NCBI RefSeq assembly: GCF_041435015.1
Contig: NZ_CP107989.1
Span: 806,001 to 870,000 of the forward strand
Direction: 5' to 3'
DNA from: Streptomyces canus
GTDB lineage: Bacteria > Actinomycetota > Actinomycetes > Streptomycetales > Streptomycetaceae
DNA length: 64,000 nt
In this document: piece after piece, positions 22,515-31,141 of the stretch
How positions within the stretch are numbered: position 1 is the stretch's first letter
Layout: the number at the start of each line of letters is the position of its first letter
The notes under the pieces: model-generated
What the model was told of the DNA's origin: nothing
Seen by the model: only the letters and a program-made list of their open reading frames with translations
Database searches by the model: none
Program-made: the position numbers and the translations under genes

Positions 22515-23525
22515 TCAACGGTCCTCATGTCGGACGCGGACGACGAGCTTGCCGGTGGCGCGGTCGTGTTCCATGTCGTCGTGGGCCTGCGGCACCTGCT
22601 CCAGGCCGTCGTAGACGCGGTCCACGGGGAAGGCCAGCCGACCGGCGGCCACGGCGTCGAGGATCTCCTGGAAGGCCTCCCGAGGCAGGTCGGCGGCGTC
22701 CCCGAAGTAGCCCGCGAGGCGCACGCCCCTCGGCAGGTACTCGTTCGGGGAGAACTCCCGGACCGTCCACTGGTTGGAGAGGCTGCCGCCGAAGCAGCCC
22801 GTGCCGTGTACGCGTACCGCGCGCAGGGTGTCGGGCAGGGTCGGTGTGCCGACGAGGTCGAGAGCGGCGTCGACCCCGTGCGGGTACAGCTCGCGTACGG
22901 CGGGCGCGATCTCGCCGGTGTCGAGGAGGGGGTGGTCGACGCCGTGCTCCGACAGCAGCGTGAGGCGGTCGGCCCGCCGGGTGGTGGCCAGCACTGTGGC
23001 GCCGCGCCAGGTGGCCAGCGCGGCGGCTGCCAGGCCGACCGAGGAGGTGCCCCCGCGGATCAGCACGGACTGGCCGGGCTTCAGGTCCAGGCCGATGGTG
23101 AGCGAGCCGTAGGCGGTCTGTACCATCTCGGGCAGTGCGCCCAGCACCTCCCAGGGCAGGTCGGTGTCGACCGGGATGACCTGGGACAGCGGCACCGAGG
23201 TGTACTCGGCGTAGCCGCCGTCGTAGGTGCGCCCCATGTCCCCCATCATCGCTACGACCTTCTGCCCGGGGGCCAGCCCGCTGCCGGCCGGGGCCGCGTC
23301 CACGGTGCCGGCGACCTCGATGCCCGGCACCCGGGGAAAGCTGACGCCCACGCTCAGGCCCAGCCGGAGCTTCAGCTCCGAGCGGTTGAGGCCGAACGCC
23401 TCGACGCGGATCCGTACCCAGCCGTCCCTCTCGGGCGGGAGCGGGAGCGTGGTCGGCCTCAGGTTGTCCACGGGGCCGGGGGCGGAGAGCCGGACGGCGC
23501 GCATCGTGCTGGGCGAGGACGTCAT
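22515..23525 (-). CDS. Zinc-independent medium-chain alcohol dehydrogenase / quinone oxidoreductase
   Basis: A 336-residue NADPH-dependent oxidoreductase. The N-terminal GroES-like part has [10 protein letters not shown] and [11 protein letters not shown], where the zinc-ligand cysteines of true alcohol dehydrogenases are missing. The Rossmann part has [19 protein letters not shown], the TSSVG variant of the quinone reductase nucleotide motif. Its C-terminus, GKLVVRV, is usual for the family. Start ATG 23525 is chosen for the conserved N-terminus; the ATG 21 bases downstream is an alternative. It is divergent from the kinase gene. Confidence 0.9.
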   Translation of the reverse strand: MTSSPSTMRAVRLSAPGPVDNLRPTTLPLPPERDGWVRIRVEAFGLNRSELKLRLGLSVGVSFPRVPGIEVAGTVDAAPAGSGLAPGQKVVAMMGDMGRTYDGGYAEYTSVPLSQVIPVDTDLPWEVLGALPEMVQTAYGSLTIGLDLKPGQSVLIRGGTSSVGLAAAALATWRGATVLATTRRADRLTLLSEHGVDHPLLDTGEIAPAVRELYPHGVDAALDLVGTPTLPDTLRAVRVHGTGCFGGSLSNQWTVREFSPNEYLPRGVRLAGYFGDAADLPREAFQEILDAVAAGRLAFPVDRVYDGLEQVPQAHDDMEHDRATGKLVVRVRHEDR

Positions 23526-23691
23526 GAGCCTGCTTTCTACCCGGGGGCGGGAGAGTCGGTCGGCGGTGGTCAACGTGCAGCCGCCGCGGGTTCATTCCCG
23601 ACTCGTCCCGCATCTCCGCCTGATTTCCTGAACGCCTGCACGGGCTGGGTTACGCTCATCACCCGCTGGGGGGAACTGGCGTGCATCGAAC

Positions 23692-25470
23692 GTGACTTCG
23701 GGGGTTCTCTTGTCGGGACAGCGGCCGGCGTCGGCGGACGACGCGGCTGCCGCACTGCGGCAGACCGGTGCCTTACCACTGCGCCTCGGCGACCCGAGGC
23801 ACGTCGGACCCTATGCGCCGGTCGCGCTGCTCGGCAGCGGTGGCATGGGACGGGTGTATCTGGCGCGTCCCGCGGACGACAGCCCGGGCCTGGTCGCGGT
23901 GAAGGTGATCAGGCCGGAGTACGCGGAGGATCCGAGGTTCCGGCGCCGGTTCGAGCGCGAGGCGGCCGTGCACGCCCGTCTTCGTACCCCGCACGCACCC
24001 CGCCTGTGCGGCACGGGCTTCGAGGACGAGGTGCTGTGGATGGCCACGGAGTACCTCCCCGGCTTCGATCTTGCCGAAGCCGTGAAGGCGTACGGCGCCC
24101 TGGAGACGGCCGCGGTCTGGCGGCTGGTGGCGGAGCTGGGGCAGGCACTCGCGGGCCTCGCCGTCGAGGAGATCGTGCACCGGGACCTGAAGCCGTCCAA
24201 CGTGTTGCTGTCCGTCCGGGGCGCGCATGTGATCGACTTCGGGATTTCCAAGGCGGCCGACGCGAGCGCGATCACCGGCACGGGCAACCGGGTGGGGACA
24301 CCGGCCTATATGTCGCCCGAGCACCTGCGAGAGGGCCGGTCCGACACGGCGTCGGACGTGTTCTCGCTGGCCGGGACTCTGGTCTACGCGGCAACGGGGC
24401 GTGCGCCGTTCGGCGACGGCACAGGGGTCGACGTGATGCACCGGGTGGCGTACGAGGACCCGAACCCGGAGGTGGTCGGCGAGATCGCGGAGGCGGACGC
24501 GGAGCTCGGTTCGCTGCTGACCGCCTGCCTGGACAAGGAGCCCGTACGGCGACCCACTCCGCAGGAGCTGATCGACGCCGCGGGGTTACGCCCCGTGCCG
24601 TCGGCCTGGCCGGAGCCACTGGGCGGCAAGGTGCTCGCCCGGCAGCAGGCGTACGAGGCGCTGCACCGCCTGCCTGTCGAGGTCATCAGCCGTCTCCGGT
24701 CCCCGGGCGACCTGCTGCTGCTCCGGTCCGCACCCATGCCGGAGCCTGCTCCGCCCGATGCGCGGGCACCGGAGAAGGACGACAGCTCCGCGGCCACGCC
24801 CCCGCCCGCACAGCCGGACCCGATGGACGTCCCAGCCCGGAGCCGTAGGACAGCGTTATTGGTCGCCGTCGCGGGCGTCGCGATCTGTGTCGTGGCTGCC
24901 GTGGCCTTATTGCTCATCCGTCAGGATCCCCCCGCGGCCGCATCCCCGAAAGCCGGTGCCACCAGCGCAGACGGCACCGGCCCCCGTGACGCCACCGGCG
25001 GTTCGGTGTCCCCGAGTACGAGTGGACTGACCCGCCCGGACGTCGACGGCGCCGTCGAGGAGGACCGCGACGCCAAGGCGGGGACCGCCTCGACGGAGCC
25101 CGAGGCCTCGGGCTCCGTCGGCGACCAGGACGACAACGCGGTGCCTCCCGGTGAGACTCCGTCCACCGCGCTCTCCCCCACGCCGTCCCCCGACAGCCCG
25201 TCCGTCGGGACCGACACCGCGCCCTGGCTCTCGGAGTGCACGTACTACGCCGGCAACGGACGCACCCGCCTCGGCGACAGCGGCAAACGCGTACAGCAGG
25301 TGCAGTGCATCCTGACCGAGCGCGGGTACAGCGTGGGAAGCAGTGGCGTGGACGGTGAGTTCGGGTCGGGCACGGAGTCCGCGGTCCAGGCCTTCCAGAG
25401 CGAGCGGGGGCTGAACACCGACGGCGTCGTCGCGCACGACACCTGGGTCGCCCTGCGCAGCGCCGGGTGA
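23692..25470 (+). CDS. Membrane Ser/Thr protein kinase with extracellular peptidoglycan-binding domain
   Basis: A 592-residue Hanks-type kinase. The kinase domain (about 40-300) is complete: LGSGGMGRVYLA glycine loop, K71 in VAVKVI, catalytic D165 in HRDLKPSN, D182 in IDFGISK and GTPAYMSPE. A single membrane segment at about 386-409 (LLVAVAGVAICVVAAVALLLI) follows a Pro-rich linker. Outside the cell are a Ser/Thr/Pro-rich spacer and, at about 530-590, a PG_binding_1 domain (GDSGKRVQQVQCILTERGY and GTESAVQAFQ). PASTA domains are the usual sensor in such kinases, so this one may sense cell-wall material differently. Start GTG 23692 is tentative, with TTG 23710 as alternative. Confidence 0.92.
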   Translation: MTSGVLLSGQRPASADDAAAALRQTGALPLRLGDPRHVGPYAPVALLGSGGMGRVYLARPADDSPGLVAVKVIRPEYAEDPRFRRRFEREAAVHARLRTPHAPRLCGTGFEDEVLWMATEYLPGFDLAEAVKAYGALETAAVWRLVAELGQALAGLAVEEIVHRDLKPSNVLLSVRGAHVIDFGISKAADASAITGTGNRVGTPAYMSPEHLREGRSDTASDVFSLAGTLVYAATGRAPFGDGTGVDVMHRVAYEDPNPEVVGEIAEADAELGSLLTACLDKEPVRRPTPQELIDAAGLRPVPSAWPEPLGGKVLARQQAYEALHRLPVEVISRLRSPGDLLLLRSAPMPEPAPPDARAPEKDDSSAATPPPAQPDPMDVPARSRRTALLVAVAGVAICVVAAVALLLIRQDPPAAASPKAGATSADGTGPRDATGGSVSPSTSGLTRPDVDGAVEEDRDAKAGTASTEPEASGSVGDQDDNAVPPGETPSTALSPTPSPDSPSVGTDTAPWLSECTYYAGNGRTRLGDSGKRVQQVQCILTERGYSVGSSGVDGEFGSGTESAVQAFQSERGLNTDGVVAHDTWVALRSAG

Positions 25471-25501
25471 CGACCCCGGACCAACGGCCGACGCGCCGCG
25501 C

Positions 25502-27016
25502 TCACTCGTCGATCACCGAGCCGAAGTGGGCACCGTGGGCGCTACCGCCGAGAGCGGCGGCGCCGTAGGAACGGGAACCGTCGGCGAGCAGTCCCTTGCC
25601 GCTCGCGGGCAGCAGCCATACCGCGCCGTCGCCGGCGTTCTCGTCGGGCGCGGCGGCCACCAGCTCGGCCCGGCCGTCGCCGTCGGTGTCGATCAGCCGC
25701 ACCTGGGCGCCCCAGCCGTCACTGGCCTCGGCGGCTCCGGGGATGCCCGGGGTGTTCTGGTCGAAGTGCTGGAAACCGGTGGCGGTCAGGCCCTCTCGCG
25801 AGCCGCGCAGCAGCGACACCGCGCCCGCCCCCTGTTCGCCGTCCGCGTCCTCGCCGGGCCCACCGACGGCAAGGTCGGCGTATCCGTCACCGTCGACGTC
25901 GGCCACGGAGACGTCGTTGCCCCACGAGTCGTCCACGCCGGGCGAGCCGAGCAGGCCGGGGGAGTTCTGCGACCACCACTGCGGGGCGAAGCCGGGGCCC
26001 TCCTCACCGGCGGGCCCTTCCTCACCGCCGTAGTAGACGCCGACCAGGCCGCCGGGCGCTTCCGCGTCGCCGGCTGCCTCGTCCACGCCGCTGAGCTGGC
26101 CGACGACGAGGTCGTCATAGCCGTCGCCGTTGATGTCGCCGGAGGCGGTGCCCAGGCCGCCGTGCAGGTCGCGCCCGTAGCGCAGGCCTTCGGCGCCACC
26201 CGCGTAGTAGGCGGACCAGCCCTTGGTGTAGTCGTCATCGGGGCTGTAACCGGAGACCACGAGGTCGGCGAAGCCGTCGCTGTCGTAGTCGCCGGTGGTC
26301 AGGTAGGCGGCCTGGAGGGTGTGGCCGGTGGCGTGCGGGGTGCCGACCTGGCGCAGGACGCCGGCGTGGTACGTGAAGACGTGCAGGCCCACCTTCTGGT
26401 CCAGGACGACGAGCTGGTCGCCGTCGATGTCCCCGGTGAACCGGGCGGCGGCCACCGCATGGCCGAACCGTGCGCCCTCGGCGGGCGTGGCGGCGGCGAC
26501 GGTCGCGGTGCGCCCGGTGTCGAGGCCCTTCGCGGATCCGTAGACGACGGTCACCCGGCCCGCGTCCTCGACGGTGCCCTCGTCCTCGCCGGGCGTGCCG
26601 ATGACCGCGTCGTCGTAGCCGTCGCCGTCCAGGTCGCCGGTCGCGACCCCCTGTCCGAAGTGGTCGCCGGTCTCGGAGGTTCCGGGCACGCCCTTGGTCG
26701 ACTGGCTGACGAGCTGGACCCGGCCCTTGGGCACGGTGTTGTTGGTGCCGATGCCGTTGGGAGCGCCGTACTGCACGGTGACGTACCCGGCGCCCTCCTT
26801 GCCGTCGACCGCGCCCTCCGGGACGCCGGTGAGGAGGTCGCTGTAGCCGTCGCCGTTGAAGTCGCTGTTGCGGTCGGCGGCGGAGGTGCCGCCCGGGACG
26901 CCCGCGAACGCGGTCGGTGCGGCCAGGATGCCCGCTCCCGCCAGCAGCAGGAAGGAGGCCGCAGCGACGGCGGCCGAGCCTGCGGTACGCCGCTTGGTGC
27001 GCGTGGTGATGTTCAT
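25502..27016 (-). CDS. Secreted FG-GAP/VCBS repeat protein
   Basis: A 504-residue exported protein. The signal peptide (1-38) is followed by at least six FG-GAP repeats of the form DFNGDGYSDLLTGVPEG, GDLDGDGYDDAVIG and DINGDGYDDLVVG, which carry calcium-binding DxDGDG loops and should fold as a beta-propeller like integrin alpha chains. No catalytic domain is visible, so an adhesion or binding role is inferred. Start ATG 27016 has GGGGGAA upstream. It converges with the kinase gene with 31 bases between stops. Confidence 0.92.
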   Translation of the reverse strand: MNITTRTKRRTAGSAAVAAASFLLLAGAGILAAPTAFAGVPGGTSAADRNSDFNGDGYSDLLTGVPEGAVDGKEGAGYVTVQYGAPNGIGTNNTVPKGRVQLVSQSTKGVPGTSETGDHFGQGVATGDLDGDGYDDAVIGTPGEDEGTVEDAGRVTVVYGSAKGLDTGRTATVAAATPAEGARFGHAVAAARFTGDIDGDQLVVLDQKVGLHVFTYHAGVLRQVGTPHATGHTLQAAYLTTGDYDSDGFADLVVSGYSPDDDYTKGWSAYYAGGAEGLRYGRDLHGGLGTASGDINGDGYDDLVVGQLSGVDEAAGDAEAPGGLVGVYYGGEEGPAGEEGPGFAPQWWSQNSPGLLGSPGVDDSWGNDVSVADVDGDGYADLAVGGPGEDADGEQGAGAVSLLRGSREGLTATGFQHFDQNTPGIPGAAEASDGWGAQVRLIDTDGDGRAELVAAAPDENAGDGAVWLLPASGKGLLADGSRSYGAAALGGSAHGAHFGSVIDE

Positions 27017-27194
27017 GTCTGTTCCCCCCGTGGGAAGTTGATGCTCTGTCAGCCGGATGGTCTGTCCGACTGGTCTTGGTGCAACGCAGGGTTCGACACG
27101 ACGAGCCCGGAACAAGTTGTGGGGCCCGGGCGTGCTGTGACACGCCAGTGACATCCGTTGCCGCACCACGACACCCGGGACCGGAACCGCAACG

Positions 27195-27620
27195 TCAGTG
27201 CACTGGCTCGCCGATGCCCAGCAGGTTGCCCTCGCTGTCACGGAACCAGGCCGCGCGCTCTCCTCGGGAGTTCTTGCTGGGGTAGTTGCCGTCGATGTCG
27301 GCGATGCCGTTCCTTGTACGGAAGCCGGGTAGGTCGACCTCCTCGAAGACCACGCCACGCTGCCGCAGCTGGGAGACGACGGTCTCGATGTCGTCCACCT
27401 CCCATCCCATCTGGGTGAAGGTCCCGGGCGAGGCCCCTGTCGACTGGAAGAGGGCGAAGTCGGTGCCCCCGCAGCGGTACAGCAGTCCGCCGGGGCGTTC
27501 GTCGACGGGATCGAGCCCCAACTGCTCGGCGTAGAAGCGCCGGGCGCGGTCCAGGTCCTGCGCGGGAAGCCTGGTCGCCACGCGACCCCGGGCCAGAATG
27601 TTCCTGTCGTCTGCGGTCAT
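27195..27620 (-). CDS. VOC-superfamily (glyoxalase/bleomycin-resistance-like) protein
   Basis: A 141-residue protein with two betaalphabetabetabeta halves: RGRVATRLPAQDLDRARRFY at the start, GGTDFALFQS and TQMGWEVDDI in the middle, and AAWFRDSEGNLLGI near the end, where the Asp/Glu region lies at a metal site of the family. Members include glyoxalases, dioxygenases and resistance proteins; the substrate is unknown. Start ATG 27620 is preceded by GGAG. It is divergent from the TPR-like gene at 27779. Confidence 0.88.
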   Translation of the reverse strand: MTADDRNILARGRVATRLPAQDLDRARRFYAEQLGLDPVDERPGGLLYRCGGTDFALFQSTGASPGTFTQMGWEVDDIETVVSQLRQRGVVFEEVDLPGFRTRNGIADIDGNYPSKNSRGERAAWFRDSEGNLLGIGEPVH

Positions 27621-27778
27621 GTCTCCACTGTGCGCCGGTTCGCCGCCGTGTGCCGGGCGCGCCCCCGCGGTGGGAGTAACCGAAACCATCATGACAGGTC
27701 GGGGGCCGTTTTCGTAGGACGGATGGCACAACTCGAAAGTGTTGTCAGGCCACTGCTCCTGATCTCAGAATTCCCGTC

Positions 27779-29035
27779 ATGGATCACTCAGAAAAGGTCG
27801 ATCAGGACGCGGTGTTGCGGGCCCGCACGATGCTGCTCGGATCCGGCCGGCTGGAGCTCGGGCGGCAGGTCGAGGCGTACCGGGTGCTTTCCGCTGTGAG
27901 TCCTTTGACCTATCTTCCGAAGCTGGCGGAGGCGTTGCTGTCCTACGGATATGCGCAGGAGACCGGGAATGTGCCGGAGATCCAACTGGCCCGTCGGGCC
28001 GAAGCCGTGGCCGCGGCGCGAGCCATCGACGACAAGGACCCGAAGAAGACCGATCTGCTCGTCCGTACCCTGGACGCCTATCGGTACGAGTTGTCTCTCC
28101 TCGGCCGCCGGGCTGAAGGATTCGCCCTGTGCGAGGAGATGGCCGATGCCGGGACATCAGGGTTCGCACTCGGTCAGGTGCAAAGCCCTCTGTACGGACA
28201 CGGGCCGCTGGTGGTCGCTCTGGCCGAGGAGGGCCGGTACCGGGAAGCCGCGGAATGGTGCGAGCAGATGGTCCGATCCGAGCACGGACAGGAACCGGCG
28301 GAGCCGTCGTTCTGGGACATGGTCGAGTGGGTGGCCGCGCTGGACGCCTCCGGACGTCACGAGGCCGCCGTGGAGGTCCTCGCAAAGCTCGTGGACGACA
28401 CCCGCGCGGGATGTGCCGAGGACGGCACCGCACTGGCCATCCTGACGTGGGAGCTGGTCCACCAGGCCACGTTGCTCGATGGCGTGGGGCGCCGCACCGA
28501 GGCGGTGGCGGCCCGGCAGGAGGCCCTCGCCCTGCTCACCGAGTTGGACCTGACCGGGGAGCGCAAGAGCTGGAGCAATATTCACTCGTGGTGGAGCACA
28601 CTGTTCGCGATGTCCGGCCGTTCGGCGGAGCCGGTGCCGTCCGCGAGTGCGCCGGGCCCGTCTTTCGGCGCGGCTCTCCACCAATGGTCGCCCGACATCA
28701 AGCAGGCCTATTTCGGCAGCATGTCGTCCCTCGAAGAGCGGGTCGAGGAACTTCGAGAGGCGGCGAGGACCGATCCGGGCAGGTATCTGCCCGAACTGGT
28801 CGCCGTGCACCGAAGACTCACGATCCGGTCTGCCGTTCACCGGGAGAACCGGAGCCACCTCATTCTGAAGCCGCTCCGGCCCGTATTCAATGAACACGTG
28901 GATCTCGCCCGCCGTCTCGCCGACAAGGAAATTCTGGCCCGCGCTTTGACGGACCGTTCCATGTTTCTCCTCGCCGCCCACCAGTACGGCGAGGCCTACG
29001 ACGATTTCGTGGAAGTCTGCGAGCTGTTGAACTGA
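27779..29035 (+). CDS. TPR-like helical repeat protein of unknown function
   Basis: A 418-residue cytoplasmic protein built of helical pairs resembling tetratricopeptide repeats, for example REAAEWCEQMVRSE, HEAAVEVLAKLVDD, RTEAVAARQEALALL and GEAYDDFVEVCELL at the end. No enzymatic motif, signal peptide or membrane segment is seen. Such proteins act as scaffolds or are found with Streptomyces regulatory systems. It is transcribed alone; the next gene in either direction is on the opposite strand. Confidence 0.82.
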   Translation: MDHSEKVDQDAVLRARTMLLGSGRLELGRQVEAYRVLSAVSPLTYLPKLAEALLSYGYAQETGNVPEIQLARRAEAVAAARAIDDKDPKKTDLLVRTLDAYRYELSLLGRRAEGFALCEEMADAGTSGFALGQVQSPLYGHGPLVVALAEEGRYREAAEWCEQMVRSEHGQEPAEPSFWDMVEWVAALDASGRHEAAVEVLAKLVDDTRAGCAEDGTALAILTWELVHQATLLDGVGRRTEAVAARQEALALLTELDLTGERKSWSNIHSWWSTLFAMSGRSAEPVPSASAPGPSFGAALHQWSPDIKQAYFGSMSSLEERVEELREAARTDPGRYLPELVAVHRRLTIRSAVHRENRSHLILKPLRPVFNEHVDLARRLADKEILARALTDRSMFLLAAHQYGEAYDDFVEVCELLN

Positions 29036-29085
29036 CGGTCAGTGCCGGGCGAACGGGACCGGGGTCGGCTGCACGACGTCCGGCT

Positions 29086-29226
29086 TCACGCCGATACCTT
29101 CTCTTCCCAGTCGCTGTAATAAGGCTCGGCATCGCCCGCCTCGTGAAGGGTCCGGGTGAGCCAGTGGGAGAACTCGATCGGCACAGGCGTCGCTGATCGG
29201 ATCCGGCTCCCGGAACAACGGTGTGC
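29086..29226 (-). pseudogene. Possible C-terminal gene remnant downstream of GH97
   Basis: Directly in frame after the GH97 stop, the minus strand stays open to TGA at 29086 and reads PIEFSHWLTRTLHEAGDAEP and then YYSDWEEKVSA, which looks like the end of a soluble protein (a SMI1/KNR4-type C-terminus is one guess). The only start is a GTG at 29184 without a ribosome site. It may be a relic of a gene replaced by the GH97/GH95 pair, or a spurious frame. Confidence 0.3.
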
Positions 29227-31116
29227 TCAGCGGTAGCAGGTGGTGAGGCCGGGCCGCCACGGGCAGGCGAGCGCGGCGAAGCCGCCGTTGGCCACGACGT
29301 CGACGCTCAGCGTGTCGCCGCCGCGCAGGACCTGCCGGTCCTGGACCAGGCCGTCGGCGCCGTCCCGGATCGTCTCCACCAGCCACCGGCCCGGACCGAG
29401 CGACAGCGGCACCGCGGCCGTGCGGGCGGCACCGGCGTAGAGGCCACCCAGGAACCAGCGCTCGCCGCTGCGGCGGGCCAGTACGGCTTCCTGACCGGGT
29501 TCGCCGGCGAGGAGGCGTGTGTCGTCCCAGGCCGCGGGGACCTGGTCGAGGTAGGCCCGGGCGAGCGGCCGGGCCTCGTACGACTCCGGGGTGCCCGCGA
29601 ACATCTGCAACCCCGACTCGTAGGCGACGGTGAGTCCGACCTCGGCCGCGTCGGAGTTGGGCCGCAGACCGACGCGCTGGAAGGCGCCGGGCGTGAAGTC
29701 CATGGAGCCGATGACGTTGCGGGTGAACGGCAGGGTGGTGAGATGGGCGGCGGTGTTGGTGCGCTTCTCCTCGCCCGCGACGCCCTCCAGGGTCATGACC
29801 TGCGGCCAGGTGCGCTGGATGCCCTTGGGGATGGTGGAGCCGTGGAAGTCGATCATGAGGTGGTGGGCGGCGGTCTCCTTGAGGATGGCGTCGTACCACT
29901 GGAGCATGGGCTGCGCCTCGGAGTTCATGAAGTCGATCTTGACGCCCTTCACACCCCACTTCTCCAGGGTCGGCAGCCACTGGGCGCGTTCCTCGGGGGT
30001 GTCGAGGTCGCGCTGGTGGATCCAGACGATGATGCCGACGCCCTTGGCACGGGCGTACTGGACGAGCTCGGGCATCCAGCTGTTGGTCTGCCAGTTCGGG
30101 TCGGTGGTGTCCCATTCGTCGGTCTTGAAGTACCAGCCCGCGTCTACGGCCTCGTAGGGCCAGTTCCTCTTCGCGGCGTAGTCGACGAAGGCCTTCTGCG
30201 CCGTCAGGCTCTGGCCGGCTTCGCGGCCGCCGGCGAGCCAGGTCCACAGCACGGTGCCGGGCCGGATCCAGGAGGGGTCGGCGACTTTGGAGGCGGGGGC
30301 GAGGTCGTCGGTGAACGTGGAGCGGGTGACGGTGGCGAGGTCGCCGGTGACCATGGCGCGCCAGGGGGTGGCGAGAGGGCCGTCGCTCTTGATCCGGTCG
30401 TCCGCGAGCTTGATCCGGTAGGTGCCGGTGCCCTCGGTGTGGGCGAGGCGGGCACCGGAGTAGGCGCCGGTGAGGTCGGACTCGGCGAGCAGGGTGTAGC
30501 CGCCGTCGGTCGCGAACAGCGCTTGGTCGGAGTACTCACCCGTGGGCGCTGTCGCCGCCGTGTACTGGACGAACTGGCCCTCGTTGTCCACCCGGTAGGT
30601 GCCGAGCCACGCCTTCGAGTCCGCCGGGAGAGTGAAGGCGGACGTCTCGCCGAGGACGTCACCGGATCCCGCGGGCAGGGCATAGCGGTAGGCGATTCCG
30701 TCCGCGGAGGCGCGGACGACGACGTCGAGACGGGCGCCCGCGGCCGTGGCGAAGGAGAGACGGGTCTCGTTCATGCGGAGGAAGCGGTCCAGGCGTTTGC
30801 CGGACTTCGCACGGTAACGCTCCTGAATCGTACGGTTCTTGCGGTGCAGGAAGCGCAAGTCCTTGGACAGGTCGGCCTGTTCGGTGACGATGCCGACCGG
30901 TGACGGTTCGATGACCGTACGGCCGTCCCGGGACACGGCGAGGCTCAGCGTGCCCGTGGCGTCGTCGAGGGTGACCTGCGCGCGCGGCGCGTGTGCTCCT
31001 GCGGACAGGGACCAGGCCTGGTCGTGCTGTTCGGCCTGTGCGGGTGCGGTGGTGAGAACGGCGGCCGCCAGCGAGGCGCAGAGCGCGGCGACCGCGGTTC
31101 TGATCGGAACTGCCAT
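29227..31116 (-). CDS. GH97 alpha-galactosidase-type glycoside hydrolase
   Basis: A 629-residue secreted enzyme. After the signal peptide (1-28), an N-terminal super-beta-sandwich (about 40-270) leads into the barrel with WYFKTDEWDTTDPNWQ, the motif VKGVKIDFMNSE, where D395 is at the place of the nucleophile in retaining GH97b enzymes, and MIDFHGSTIPKGIQRTWP. Inverting GH97a alpha-glucosidases have Glu residues at other positions, so alpha-galactosidase activity is favoured. Start ATG 31116 has GGAGG upstream. It follows the GH95-like gene by 25 bases and is in the same operon, giving a fucose plus galactose release pair. Confidence 0.9.
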   Translation of the reverse strand: MAVPIRTAVAALCASLAAAVLTTAPAQAEQHDQAWSLSAGAHAPRAQVTLDDATGTLSLAVSRDGRTVIEPSPVGIVTEQADLSKDLRFLHRKNRTIQERYRAKSGKRLDRFLRMNETRLSFATAAGARLDVVVRASADGIAYRYALPAGSGDVLGETSAFTLPADSKAWLGTYRVDNEGQFVQYTAATAPTGEYSDQALFATDGGYTLLAESDLTGAYSGARLAHTEGTGTYRIKLADDRIKSDGPLATPWRAMVTGDLATVTRSTFTDDLAPASKVADPSWIRPGTVLWTWLAGGREAGQSLTAQKAFVDYAAKRNWPYEAVDAGWYFKTDEWDTTDPNWQTNSWMPELVQYARAKGVGIIVWIHQRDLDTPEERAQWLPTLEKWGVKGVKIDFMNSEAQPMLQWYDAILKETAAHHLMIDFHGSTIPKGIQRTWPQVMTLEGVAGEEKRTNTAAHLTTLPFTRNVIGSMDFTPGAFQRVGLRPNSDAAEVGLTVAYESGLQMFAGTPESYEARPLARAYLDQVPAAWDDTRLLAGEPGQEAVLARRSGERWFLGGLYAGAARTAAVPLSLGPGRWLVETIRDGADGLVQDRQVLRGGDTLSVDVVANGGFAALACPWRPGLTTCYR

Positions 31117-31141
31117 CGGATACCTCCGGGTTGTGTGGCCT

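Noticed and set aside
21888..24848. 986-codon open frame on the plus strand
   Set aside because: Crosses the ANTAR, oxidoreductase and kinase genes in a wrong frame and changes composition along its length.
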